Below, piece by piece: positions 49,702-57,917 of a stretch of 64,000 bases of DNA (position 1 is its first letter; every line of letters begins with the position of its first letter). This DNA comes from Pararheinheimera marina (GTDB lineage: Bacteria > Pseudomonadota > Gammaproteobacteria > Enterobacterales > Alteromonadaceae), in the NCBI RefSeq assembly GCF_042654345.1, contig NZ_JBHSGB010000015.1, forward strand, positions 1-64,000, written 5' to 3'. Below the pieces are notes generated by a model. That model worked only from the letters and a program-made list of their open reading frames with translations. It did no database searches and was not told the origin of the DNA. A program made the translations under genes and the position numbers.

Positions 49702-52287
49702 ATGAACACTAATTTTCGTAAAACTCTGGCCGACACTGGCCTGGAGTATTTTGATGCCGCCCAAGCGGTGAACCAACTCAAAGCCGGTGCTTGGGCGACT
49801 TTACCGTACACCTCACGCGTACATGCGGAAAACCTGGTGCGCCGCGCCGACCCAGCCCAGCTGAATGATTACTTATGGCAGCTGATTGACCGCAAGCAAG
49901 AGCTGGATTTTCCCTGGTTTCCGGCTCGGGTGGTTTGCCACGATATTTTAGGCCAGACCGCTTTGGTGGATTTAGCTGGTTTACGTGACGCCATTGCCAG
50001 CAAAGGTGGCGACCCGGCGTTGGTGAACCCAGTGGTGCCGACTCAGCTGATTGTTGACCACTCGTTAGCTGTAGAGCACGCCGGTTTTGAAAAAGATGCC
50101 TTTGAGAAAAACCGCGCCATTGAAGACAGACGCAACGATGACCGCTTTCACTTTATTAACTGGACCAAAACCGCGTTTAAAAACGTCGATGTGATCCCGC
50201 CGGGCAACGGCATTATGCACCAGATCAACCTCGAGCGGATGTCACCTGTGATCCATGCCATCGACGGAGTCGCTTATCCGGACACCCTGGTCGGCACCGA
50301 CAGCCACACCCCGCATGTCGATGCACTGGGGGTCATTGCTATTGGTGTTGGTGGCCTGGAAGCAGAAAACGTCATGCTGGGCCGCGCCAGCTGGATGCGT
50401 CTGCCGGATATTATTGGTGTGGAGCTGACCGGTAAACTGCAGCCGGGCATTATGGCCACCGATTTAGTGCTGGCGCTGACCGAATTTTTACGTAAAGAGA
50501 AAGTGGTGTCGGCTTATCTGGAGTTCTTCGGCTCTGGGGTCGCTCACTTATCTTTGGGCGATCGCGCTACCATCTCCAATATGACGCCAGAATACGGCGC
50601 CACCGCTGCGATGTTCTCGATTGACCAGCAAACACTGGACTACCTGACGCTGACCGGCCGCGACGCCAGGCAAGTGAAGCTGGTGGAAACCTACGCCAAA
50701 ACGCTGGGGTTATGGGCGGACGATTTAGCCACTGCAGAGTACGAGCGGGTACTGAAGTTTGACCTGTCGACTGTGGTACGTAATATGGCGGGCCCGTCGA
50801 ACCCGCACAAACGCGTGGCGACAGCTGACTTGAATAAAGCTGGTATTGCCACTGGTTTTACCGCACCTGCAGATGGTCAGATGCCGGATGGCGCTGTAAT
50901 TATTGCTGCCATTACCAGCTGCACCAACACCAGTAACCCGCGCAATGTGATTGCGGCTGGCTTATTGGCACGAAACGCCAACAAGCTGGGTTTAAACCGC
51001 AAGCCATGGGTGAAAACCTCGTTAGCCCCTGGCTCCAAAGCCGTTCAATTGTATCTGGAAGAAGCGGCACTGCTGAGCGAACTGGAGCAACTTGGTTTTG
51101 GTATTGTGGCTTTTGCCTGTACCACCTGTAATGGCATGAGCGGTGCGCTCGACCCAGTTATTCAGCAGGAAATTATCGACCGTGATTTGTATGCTACGGC
51201 TGTTCTGTCGGGTAACCGTAACTTTGACGGCCGTATTCACCCTTATGCCAAGCAGGCGTTTTTAGCGTCCCCTGCGTTGGTGGTGGCTTATGCCATTGCC
51301 GGCACAGTACGTTTTGATATCGAAAAAGACGTGCTGGGTTACCACAATGGTGCGCCGGTCACGTTAAAAGATATCTGGCCAACGGACGCTGAAATTGACG
51401 CCGTGGTGGCGCAAAGTGTGAAACCTGAACAGTTCCGCAAAGTGTACGAGCCGATGTTCAGCCTGAATGTGGATTACGGCACCAATGTCGACCCACTGTA
51501 CGACTGGCGGCCACAAAGTACCTATATTCGCCGCCCTCCTTATTGGGAAGGTGCATTGGCGGGTGAGCGCAGTTTAAGCGGTCTGCGGCCATTGGCGGTG
51601 CTGGGTGACAACATTACTACCGACCACTTATCGCCTTCCAACGCCATTTTGCTCGACAGCGCGGCGGGTGAATACCTGGCGAAAATGGGTTTACCAGAAG
51701 AAGACTTTAACTCTTACGCCACGCATCGCGGTGACCACTTAACAGCGCAGCGCGCAACCTTCGCTAACCCGAAGCTGCTGAACGAAATGGTGGTGGTCGA
51801 CGGCAAAGTACAACAGGGCTCGTTAGCCCGGGTAGAGCCGGAAGGCAAAGTCACGCGGATGTGGGAAGCCATTGAAACCTACATGGAACGCAAACAGCCG
51901 CTAATCATCATTGCTGGTGCCGACTATGGCCAGGGCTCTAGCCGCGACTGGGCCGCCAAAGGTGTGCGCCTGGCCGGCGTGGAAGTGATTGTGGCTGAAG
52001 GTTTTGAGCGTATTCACCGCACTAACCTGATTGGTATGGGGGTGATGCCGCTGGAGTTTAAAGCTGGCGTCAACCGTCTGACTCTCGGCATTGATGGCAC
52101 TGAAACCTTTGATGTCAAAGGCGAGCCACTGCCACGCTGCACCCTGACACTGGTGATCAACCGTGCCAATGGTGAACAGCTTGAAGTGCCGGTGACCTGC
52201 CGTTTAGACACGGCCGAAGAAGTGTCGATTTACGCCGCCGGTGGTGTGTTACAGCGTTTTGCCAAAGACTTTTTAGGCGAAGCCTGA
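49702..52287 (+). CDS. acnD: Fe/S-dependent 2-methylcitrate dehydratase
   Basis: Aconitase-family enzyme that dehydrates 2-methylcitrate to a 2-methylaconitate isomer, which PrpF must convert before AcnB can rehydrate it; it replaces PrpD here. The 861-residue chain has GTDSHTPHVDALGVIAIGVGG, the Fe-S cysteine motifs ITSCTNTSNP and FACTTCNGMSG, and the swivel-domain GADYGQGSSRDWAAKG. The start MNTNFRK is chosen by family similarity and a GGA ribosome site. Confidence 0.95.
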   Translation: MNTNFRKTLADTGLEYFDAAQAVNQLKAGAWATLPYTSRVHAENLVRRADPAQLNDYLWQLIDRKQELDFPWFPARVVCHDILGQTALVDLAGLRDAIASKGGDPALVNPVVPTQLIVDHSLAVEHAGFEKDAFEKNRAIEDRRNDDRFHFINWTKTAFKNVDVIPPGNGIMHQINLERMSPVIHAIDGVAYPDTLVGTDSHTPHVDALGVIAIGVGGLEAENVMLGRASWMRLPDIIGVELTGKLQPGIMATDLVLALTEFLRKEKVVSAYLEFFGSGVAHLSLGDRATISNMTPEYGATAAMFSIDQQTLDYLTLTGRDARQVKLVETYAKTLGLWADDLATAEYERVLKFDLSTVVRNMAGPSNPHKRVATADLNKAGIATGFTAPADGQMPDGAVIIAAITSCTNTSNPRNVIAAGLLARNANKLGLNRKPWVKTSLAPGSKAVQLYLEEAALLSELEQLGFGIVAFACTTCNGMSGALDPVIQQEIIDRDLYATAVLSGNRNFDGRIHPYAKQAFLASPALVVAYAIAGTVRFDIEKDVLGYHNGAPVTLKDIWPTDAEIDAVVAQSVKPEQFRKVYEPMFSLNVDYGTNVDPLYDWRPQSTYIRRPPYWEGALAGERSLSGLRPLAVLGDNITTDHLSPSNAILLDSAAGEYLAKMGLPEEDFNSYATHRGDHLTAQRATFANPKLLNEMVVVDGKVQQGSLARVEPEGKVTRMWEAIETYMERKQPLIIIAGADYGQGSSRDWAAKGVRLAGVEVIVAEGFERIHRTNLIGMGVMPLEFKAGVNRLTLGIDGTETFDVKGEPLPRCTLTLVINRANGEQLEVPVTCRLDTAEEVSIYAAGGVLQRFAKDFLGEA

Positions 52288-52300
52288 CAGGGAAATGAAG

Positions 52301-52446
52301 GGGGCAGGCTTGATCTTGCCCCGTTGTATTGATGGTAGGGGCGCTGCTTGCTGCGCCCGCGTCTGCATCATGAATTCGCGGCGAAAAAATGTGATTTTTT
52401 CTTGCTCGCAGGCATTTTCATGCCTGGCGTTAGTTTGAACTAACGC
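52301..52446. repeat. Cluster of hairpins in the acnD-prpF gap
   Basis: Four stems lie in 146 bp: GGGGCAGG with CTTGCCCC (52301-52322, one wobble); GGGCGC/GCGCCC (52339-52358); AGGCAT/ATGCCT (52410-52425); GCGTTAGTT/AACTAACGC (52427-52446). The GTAGGGGCG...CGCCCGCG part resembles REP-type repeats. No coding content in the 191-bp gap. Confidence 0.5.
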
Positions 52447-52478
52447 AGAGGTTCCGCTTTGTTCTTTTGGGAGGTTCT

Positions 52479-53666
52479 ATGTTTAAACCACAACTTAAAA
52501 TCCCTGCCACCTATATGCGTGGCGGAACCTCGAAAGGGGTGTTTTTTCGGCTGCAGGATTTACCTGAAGCGGCACAGCAGCCCGGTCAGGCGCGTGACCA
52601 GTTGTTATTGCGGGTGATTGGTAGCCCTGACCCTTACGCCAAACAAATTGACGGTATGGGCGGCGCCACCTCCAGCACCAGCAAAACGGTGATTGTCAGC
52701 AAAAGCACTCAGCCCGGCCATCAGGTGGATTATCTGTTTGGTCAGGTCTCTATTGATAAAGCCTTTGTTGATTGGTCCGGCAACTGTGGCAATTTGTCGG
52801 CCGCCGTTGGCTCCTTTGCCATTCAGTCTGGTCTGATTGATGTCACCACTTTGCCCGCCAATGGGTTGGCGACTGTGCATATTTGGCAGGTTAATATTCA
52901 AAAGACCATAGTGGCTCATATTCCAATGCGGGATGGTCAGGTGCAGGAAATGGGCGATTTTGAGCTGGATGGCGTCACCTTCCCGGCCGCTGAAGTCCAG
53001 CTGGAGTTTGTCGACCCGGCAGACGATGACTGCGAAGGCGGCGGTTCCATGTTTCCAACCGGGAATCTGGTCGATATGCTAGCCGTGCCGGACCTTGGCA
53101 CTTTCCCGGCAACCTTTATTAACGCTGGTATTCCGACCATTTTCGTGAATGCGGCGGATATTGGCTACACAGGCACTGAACTGCAGGATGACATCAATAG
53201 TGATGCGGCCGCGTTAGCGCGCTTTGAAAAAATCCGTGCTTATGGCGCTTTGCAAATGGGCCTGATCAACGACCTGAGCGAAGCGCAAAGCCGCCAGCAC
53301 ACACCAAAAATTGCTTTTGTGGCCCCAGCGCAAAGTTACACGGCTTCCAGTGGCAAAGCGGTCGACAGCGCCGACGTGGATTTACTGGTGCGGGCTTTGT
53401 CTATGGGTAAACTGCACCACGCCATGATGGGTACCTGTGCAGTGGCTATTGGTACCGCAGCGGCTATTCCCGGTACGCTGGTTAATCTGGCGGCCGGTGG
53501 CGGTGCGCGTACTGCAGTGCGCTTTGGCCATCCATCCGGCACCTTACGCGTCGGCGCGCAAGCACAGTTGCACGACGGCAGCTGGACTGTGACCAAAGCC
53601 ATCATGAGCCGCAGTGCCAGAGTGTTGATGGAAGGATGGGTGAGGGTGCCAGCCGAAACCTGCTGA
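52479..53666 (+). CDS. prpF: 2-methylaconitate cis-trans isomerase
   Basis: Converts trans-2-methylaconitate from AcnD to the cis isomer. The 395-residue PrpF-family (DAP-epimerase fold) protein has IPATYMRGGTSKGVFF, GMGGATSSTSKTVIVS, VDWSGNCGNLSAAVG and LAAGGGARTAVRFGHPSG. The start MFKPQLK has GGGAGG 4-5 nt upstream. Separated from acnD by a hairpin-rich gap but in the invariant acnD-prpF order. Confidence 0.95.
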   Translation: MFKPQLKIPATYMRGGTSKGVFFRLQDLPEAAQQPGQARDQLLLRVIGSPDPYAKQIDGMGGATSSTSKTVIVSKSTQPGHQVDYLFGQVSIDKAFVDWSGNCGNLSAAVGSFAIQSGLIDVTTLPANGLATVHIWQVNIQKTIVAHIPMRDGQVQEMGDFELDGVTFPAAEVQLEFVDPADDDCEGGGSMFPTGNLVDMLAVPDLGTFPATFINAGIPTIFVNAADIGYTGTELQDDINSDAAALARFEKIRAYGALQMGLINDLSEAQSRQHTPKIAFVAPAQSYTASSGKAVDSADVDLLVRALSMGKLHHAMMGTCAVAIGTAAAIPGTLVNLAAGGGARTAVRFGHPSGTLRVGAQAQLHDGSWTVTKAIMSRSARVLMEGWVRVPAETC

Positions 53667-53774
53667 GTCGGCTGGTATGGCACCAAAAGCTGTTTGATAA
53701 AATCGGTAGATTGCAAATCAACAGCTCTGCTTGTAGATTAGGATGCGTATCGGATTTATCAGTTGGAGTGGAAT

Positions 53775-54155
53775 GTGAAAAAGTTGCTTGTTACGCTGTT
53801 TGCTTCTGTTGTGGCGACAGCTCCTGTCAGTGCGGAGACCCAGGATTACCAGTTATTGACGGTTGCCGGTTACCTGAATTTTTATTTGCTGAATATCAAC
53901 GCTTGTCAGGACTATCACCCTGTCGTGCGTCAAGAGGCTTATCTGGCTGAAGCCCAGCTGTACCCATGGCTGGAAAAACTGGAACAAAAATTGGGTGACA
54001 ACAAAGCAACTGTGGCTGCAGTGGTGCAAAGCCGGCGTGAAGCGCTGAATCAGCAAATTGCTGAAGGTGAGTTTTCCGCTGATCATTGCCGTGCTGTAGT
54101 GAAGTTATTATCTGGCGACGGTCTGGATAAAACCCTGCTGCAAATTCTGAACTGA
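53775..54155 (+). CDS. Small secreted protein at the end of the methylcitrate operon
   Basis: A 126-residue protein with a clean signal peptide (KKLLVTLFASVVATAPVSA, cleavage before ETQ). The mature part is helical and has two Cys (INACQDYHP and SADHCRAVV) that could form a disulphide. The start is GTG 53775, chosen because GGAG lies 6 nt upstream and gives a normal signal peptide; TTG 53763 is an alternative. No family recognised. It lies 108 nt after prpF and is followed by a terminator. Confidence 0.75.
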   Translation: MKKLLVTLFASVVATAPVSAETQDYQLLTVAGYLNFYLLNINACQDYHPVVRQEAYLAEAQLYPWLEKLEQKLGDNKATVAAVVQSRREALNQQIAEGEFSADHCRAVVKLLSGDGLDKTLLQILN

Positions 54156-54166
54156 GTTCTTTTGAA

Positions 54167-54198
54167 GGCGGTATTGTTTTAACATGCCGCCCTGTTTT
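54167..54198 (+). terminator. Intrinsic terminator after the small secreted protein gene
   Basis: GGCGGTAT/ATGCCGCC (one G-T pair) with a 9-nt loop is followed by CTGTTTTTCTTT. It ends the prp transcript and lies 16 nt before the next start codon. Confidence 0.75.
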
Positions 54199-54214
54199 TC
54201 TTTCGGTAGTCGTC

Positions 54215-54715
54215 ATGGAACTGCGTGCGTTAACCCCCGCTGATTTAACCGCTTTATTAGACTTACAAGGCCAATGTTATCCGGCTGCACTGAATGAAAG
54301 TGCTGCAGTGATGGGCAAGCGCCTTGAAGGCTTTGCGTCCACCTGCTGGGGGGCTTTTAGTGGTCAGCACATGCAGGCTTATTTGCTGACCTATCCATCC
54401 CTGCTTGGCAAGATCAGTGCGTTGGGAGCAGATTTCAGCAGTTGCGTTAAGCCCGATGCCTTGTATCTGCATGATATGGCGGTGTCGTCTGCAAGCCGTG
54501 GTGCAGGTCTGGCGGCAAAGCTGTTGCTGCAGGCTGAGCTGTACGCCCGGCACCACCAATTGAGCTATTTGACGCTGGTTGCAGTGCAAGGGGCTGAAGG
54601 CTACTGGCAGAAACAGGGGTTTGTTGCTGCTGCGTCGCTGACCGCAACGCAGCAGCGGCAACTGGCCAGCTATTTACCTGAAACTGCGTTTTATATGCAC
54701 AAGGCAATTCAATAG
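54215..54715 (+). CDS. GNAT-family N-acetyltransferase
   Basis: A 166-residue GNAT-fold protein. Acetyl-CoA-binding motif A is in LYLHDMAVSSASRGAGLAAKLL, with the following helix ELYARHHQLSYLTLVAVQGAEGYWQKQGF completing motif B. N-terminal ELRALTPADLTALLDLQ is typical of small-molecule or protein acetyltransferases. Substrate unknown. It lies immediately downstream of a terminator and has no strong ribosome site. Confidence 0.85.
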   Translation: MELRALTPADLTALLDLQGQCYPAALNESAAVMGKRLEGFASTCWGAFSGQHMQAYLLTYPSLLGKISALGADFSSCVKPDALYLHDMAVSSASRGAGLAAKLLLQAELYARHHQLSYLTLVAVQGAEGYWQKQGFVAAASLTATQQRQLASYLPETAFYMHKAIQ

Positions 54716-55056
54716 TTCCGGCCGTCCATCGTAAAAAACCGGCGGTTAAACGCCTGTGCAACAGAACGACTGCTCCTTTGTTCGCTCACCAACGCCAGAT
54801 CAAATTTGTCTGCTGCTTGTTTGGTTTTGTTGTGTAAGGTTATGAAAGTATTTGCGTTTATTTGTATTAAAGACGCCAACCATTCAGACAAAACCAGCCG
54901 GCTGGCCGCTTTTCTATCGGCCGCAGCCAGAGTTTCTGGTTAACAAATGCAATAAAACCATCATATTAGCGCTGTAACCTCGCCCGTCATCAAAAGCAGG
55001 GCCCCATCCGGTCTTGCGATAGAGCTCCAACGATGTCTGATGTGAAGGGAACCTTG
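54716..55056. other. 341-bp intergenic region before the TonB-receptor gene
   Basis: No gene is supported on either strand; the open frames here have no ribosome site and no recognisable product. It presumably holds the receptor promoter, but I could not identify a convincing -35/-10 pair. Confidence 0.55.
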
Positions 55057-57837
55057 ATGAACGCGCATTTACACCAAAACCGGCAACAATTTCCAAAGCG
55101 GACTGTGATTAGCCTGGCGGTTGGCCAGATCCTGCTTGGTTTGCTGAGCAGTCCGGTGCTGGCTCAATCTGCACCTGCAGCAGAACAAAAAGTCGAAGTG
55201 ATTGCTGTGAAAGGCTCATACAGCAAGAGTCTGGAACGTGCTGTGGATATGAAGCAGCAGAATATTGGCTTCTCTGATTCGATTGTGGCGACCGATATTG
55301 CTGATTTCCCGGAGCAAAACCTGGCGGAAGCGCTGCAGCGTATGCCGGGTGTGACCATTGAACGCAGCAAGGGCCTGGGCAGTAAAGTGAATGTCCGCTC
55401 TTTACCTTCTGAATTTACTCATGTGTCCATCAACAACCTGGCGACGGCGTCCGGCAGTGGTGGCCGTGACGTTGAGTTTGATATTTTCGCCTCTGAAATT
55501 ATTCAAAGCGTCACAGTGCAAAAATCACCGACGGCCGCCGATGAAGAAGGTGGCATTGCTGGGTCTGTGTTAATTGGTACCGCCAAACCTTTTGACTTCA
55601 GCGAAGGCCAGCTGGTGCTGTCGGCTGAAGGCGCTCACAACTCTATTTCTGAAGAAGTGGACCCTAAGTTCTCGTTGATGGCCAGTGAAACCTTTGGCGA
55701 CTGGGGCGCACTGGTGTCGTTTTCTAAAGCCGAACGTACCAATAGAACTGACTCCAACTCGGGCATTAATTTCCGTCCTATGGGCCGCTTCCTGGAAGCC
55801 TCAGGTACGCGTTCTGCACAAGCGGCCGCCGTACTGGCGCGTGATGCAGGCATTATCGTGCAGGATCGCATGGATAAAGACGAAACCAGCCGTATTATTT
55901 TCCAGGACAAAGTTGGCGATCGCGCTTACTTAAATGAACAGGATAAATGGGGCGCCACCGCGTCTGTGCAGTACAAGCCAAGCTCTGAATTCAGCCTGAC
56001 GCTGGATGCCATGCTGGGCCGCTATGACAGCACCGAAGATGAATACGATGCGGCGGCCTATTCAGCGTCCAGCAAAAGTACGCTGGAGACCATTCACTCT
56101 TATGACGACACCACCCTGGCTGAATACGGCGTGGTGGTGTTAACGGACGTGTCTTACACCGCAACTCAGCATGAGTTTCTGAGCAAAGAACGTATTAACG
56201 AAACCGAATACAACCAGTACAGCGCAACGCTGGACTGGCAGCTCAATGGCTGGGACATCAAAGGCCTGCTGGGTTATTCGGGCGCCGATAAAACGGCCGA
56301 CTACAGCAACCTGAAACACGTCGCTTACGCACCTTCGCGTACCCGCTGGACTGCAACGGGTGGCGAGACCATTCAGAGTGCGAACCCGGCCACCATCGAT
56401 ATGTACAATGCGCCAGACAAGTACCTGTTTGAAGCCTATGAGACGGAGTTGGAGCAGGTGTCGGATGATAAATACGCCGCGCAGCTGGATTTCAAGCGGG
56501 ATATTGACTGGTCGGCTTTCAGCGCGCTGAGCTCAGTAGAGTTTGGGGCCCGTTACACCGATAAGTCAAAAGAGCGTCAGTTTGGTGCCATTAAAATTCA
56601 GGGGCCATCCGCTGGTGATACCTCCTGGGTGAATAAACGCACATTGCAGGACAGCGAGCTGGGCTATATCACCGACATCGTGCCTGGTGGTGCTTACCGT
56701 CCTAAAGATTTGAACTGGATGCAGGTGTCAAATGACTATGCCCGCCGTACCTTCCGTTACGATGGCTTTTACACACCGTTCCAGGTCGACCAGTTCTACC
56801 GCGTCGATGAAACCGTGACTGCACTGTACGCCATGGCAAACTTCGATTTCGAACTGGCGTCTTTACCTGCCAAGCTGAATACCGGGGTGCGCGCCGTGGA
56901 TACGGACGTCACGTCTTTTGGTTACCACCCAATTCAAAATGAAGATGGCAGCACAGGCTACACCAAAGATCCGGTGTCCAAAGACGGCAATTACAAAGAT
57001 CTGTTGCCAAGCTTCAACCTGACCGTTGAGCTGGCAGACGGCGTGATTTGGCGCACTGCGGCCTCAGAAACTTTGATGCGTCCAGCCTTAACCGACATCG
57101 CCTACAAACGCAGTGTCAGCTGGAACGAATTCCGCTTTAAAGACGGTAACCCGGACCTGCAGCCGACCCAGGCCAAACAATGGGAAACCGGCGTTGAATG
57201 GTATATGGAAAACGGCGGTATTCTGGCCGCGTCCTATTTCTGGAAAAACATTGAAGGTGTAGTGCGTGAAGCGCTGACCGGCGTGGTTGAAAATGTCGAA
57301 AAGCGCAATGCCGACGGTTCGCTGGACGGTTACTACGATTTTGATGTCTACCAGCCGGTTAATGCCGATGGCTCTTACAAAGTGACAGGTCTGGAGCTGA
57401 TTGCTCAATTGCCACTGGATGCGCTGAGCCCGGCGCTGGAAGGTTTTGGTATTAACAGCAACTACACCATGCTGGACAACTCACTGACAGGTTCGTCGAC
57501 CCTAGGCATTCCAACACCACCGGAAGGCCTGGCAGACAAGACCTATAACTTTACGCTGTACTACGAAAACGACAGCTTTGACGCGCGTTTGTCCTACAAC
57601 TACAAGGATAAATACGTCGAATATATTCACCTGAACATGTATCCGGTGTACCGTGATGCTTATGGCCAGACGGATTTATCCATCAGCTACCAGCTGACGG
57701 ACAATGTCCGTGTCAGTCTGAAGGGCATCAATATTACCGATGAAGAAACTTCAGGTTACACGCTGACGCCGGCTTTCCCGGTGATGTACGAGTTCTCAGG
57801 CCGTCGTTACAGCCTGGGTTTAAGAGCCGATTTTTAA
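55057..57837 (+). CDS. TonB-dependent outer-membrane receptor
   Basis: A 926-residue receptor. Signal peptide ending in SSPVLA, then TonB-box-like VEVIAVKGS, a plug domain (EQNLAEALQRMPGVTIERSKGLGSKVNVRS) and a 22-strand-type barrel ending in the C-terminal Phe (RRYSLGLRADF). The plug and NPDLQPTQAKQWETGVEWY signature match the Caulobacter-type TonB receptor subfamily used for sugars and other nutrients, not classic siderophore receptors. The start MNAHLHQ has AAGGGA 6 nt upstream; an 8-residue extension is rejected. The partner downstream is a secreted metallophosphoesterase. Confidence 0.93.
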   Translation: MNAHLHQNRQQFPKRTVISLAVGQILLGLLSSPVLAQSAPAAEQKVEVIAVKGSYSKSLERAVDMKQQNIGFSDSIVATDIADFPEQNLAEALQRMPGVTIERSKGLGSKVNVRSLPSEFTHVSINNLATASGSGGRDVEFDIFASEIIQSVTVQKSPTAADEEGGIAGSVLIGTAKPFDFSEGQLVLSAEGAHNSISEEVDPKFSLMASETFGDWGALVSFSKAERTNRTDSNSGINFRPMGRFLEASGTRSAQAAAVLARDAGIIVQDRMDKDETSRIIFQDKVGDRAYLNEQDKWGATASVQYKPSSEFSLTLDAMLGRYDSTEDEYDAAAYSASSKSTLETIHSYDDTTLAEYGVVVLTDVSYTATQHEFLSKERINETEYNQYSATLDWQLNGWDIKGLLGYSGADKTADYSNLKHVAYAPSRTRWTATGGETIQSANPATIDMYNAPDKYLFEAYETELEQVSDDKYAAQLDFKRDIDWSAFSALSSVEFGARYTDKSKERQFGAIKIQGPSAGDTSWVNKRTLQDSELGYITDIVPGGAYRPKDLNWMQVSNDYARRTFRYDGFYTPFQVDQFYRVDETVTALYAMANFDFELASLPAKLNTGVRAVDTDVTSFGYHPIQNEDGSTGYTKDPVSKDGNYKDLLPSFNLTVELADGVIWRTAASETLMRPALTDIAYKRSVSWNEFRFKDGNPDLQPTQAKQWETGVEWYMENGGILAASYFWKNIEGVVREALTGVVENVEKRNADGSLDGYYDFDVYQPVNADGSYKVTGLELIAQLPLDALSPALEGFGINSNYTMLDNSLTGSSTLGIPTPPEGLADKTYNFTLYYENDSFDARLSYNYKDKYVEYIHLNMYPVYRDAYGQTDLSISYQLTDNVRVSLKGINITDEETSGYTLTPAFPVMYEFSGRRYSLGLRADF

Positions 57838-57851
57838 GCTCGTTATGCACT

Positions 57852-57898
57852 AGAGCACCTATCAGTGCTCTGGGCCACAGCACTGCTGTGGCCTTTTT
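57852..57898 (+). terminator. Tandem hairpins with T-run after the TonB receptor gene
   Basis: A first stem AGAGCAC/GTGCTCT (57852-57871) is followed by a second GGCCACAG/CTGTGGCC (57873-57893) and TTTTT (57894-57898). A strong intrinsic terminator, only 19 nt before the phosphoesterase start. Confidence 0.85.
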
Positions 57899-57917
57899 AT
57901 TTGAGGGACAGGATCCA

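Noticed and set aside
54709..54891. 60-residue minus-strand frame in the gap before the TonB receptor
   Set aside because: No ribosome site, no hydrophobic or conserved pattern; overlaps the end of the acetyltransferase gene.
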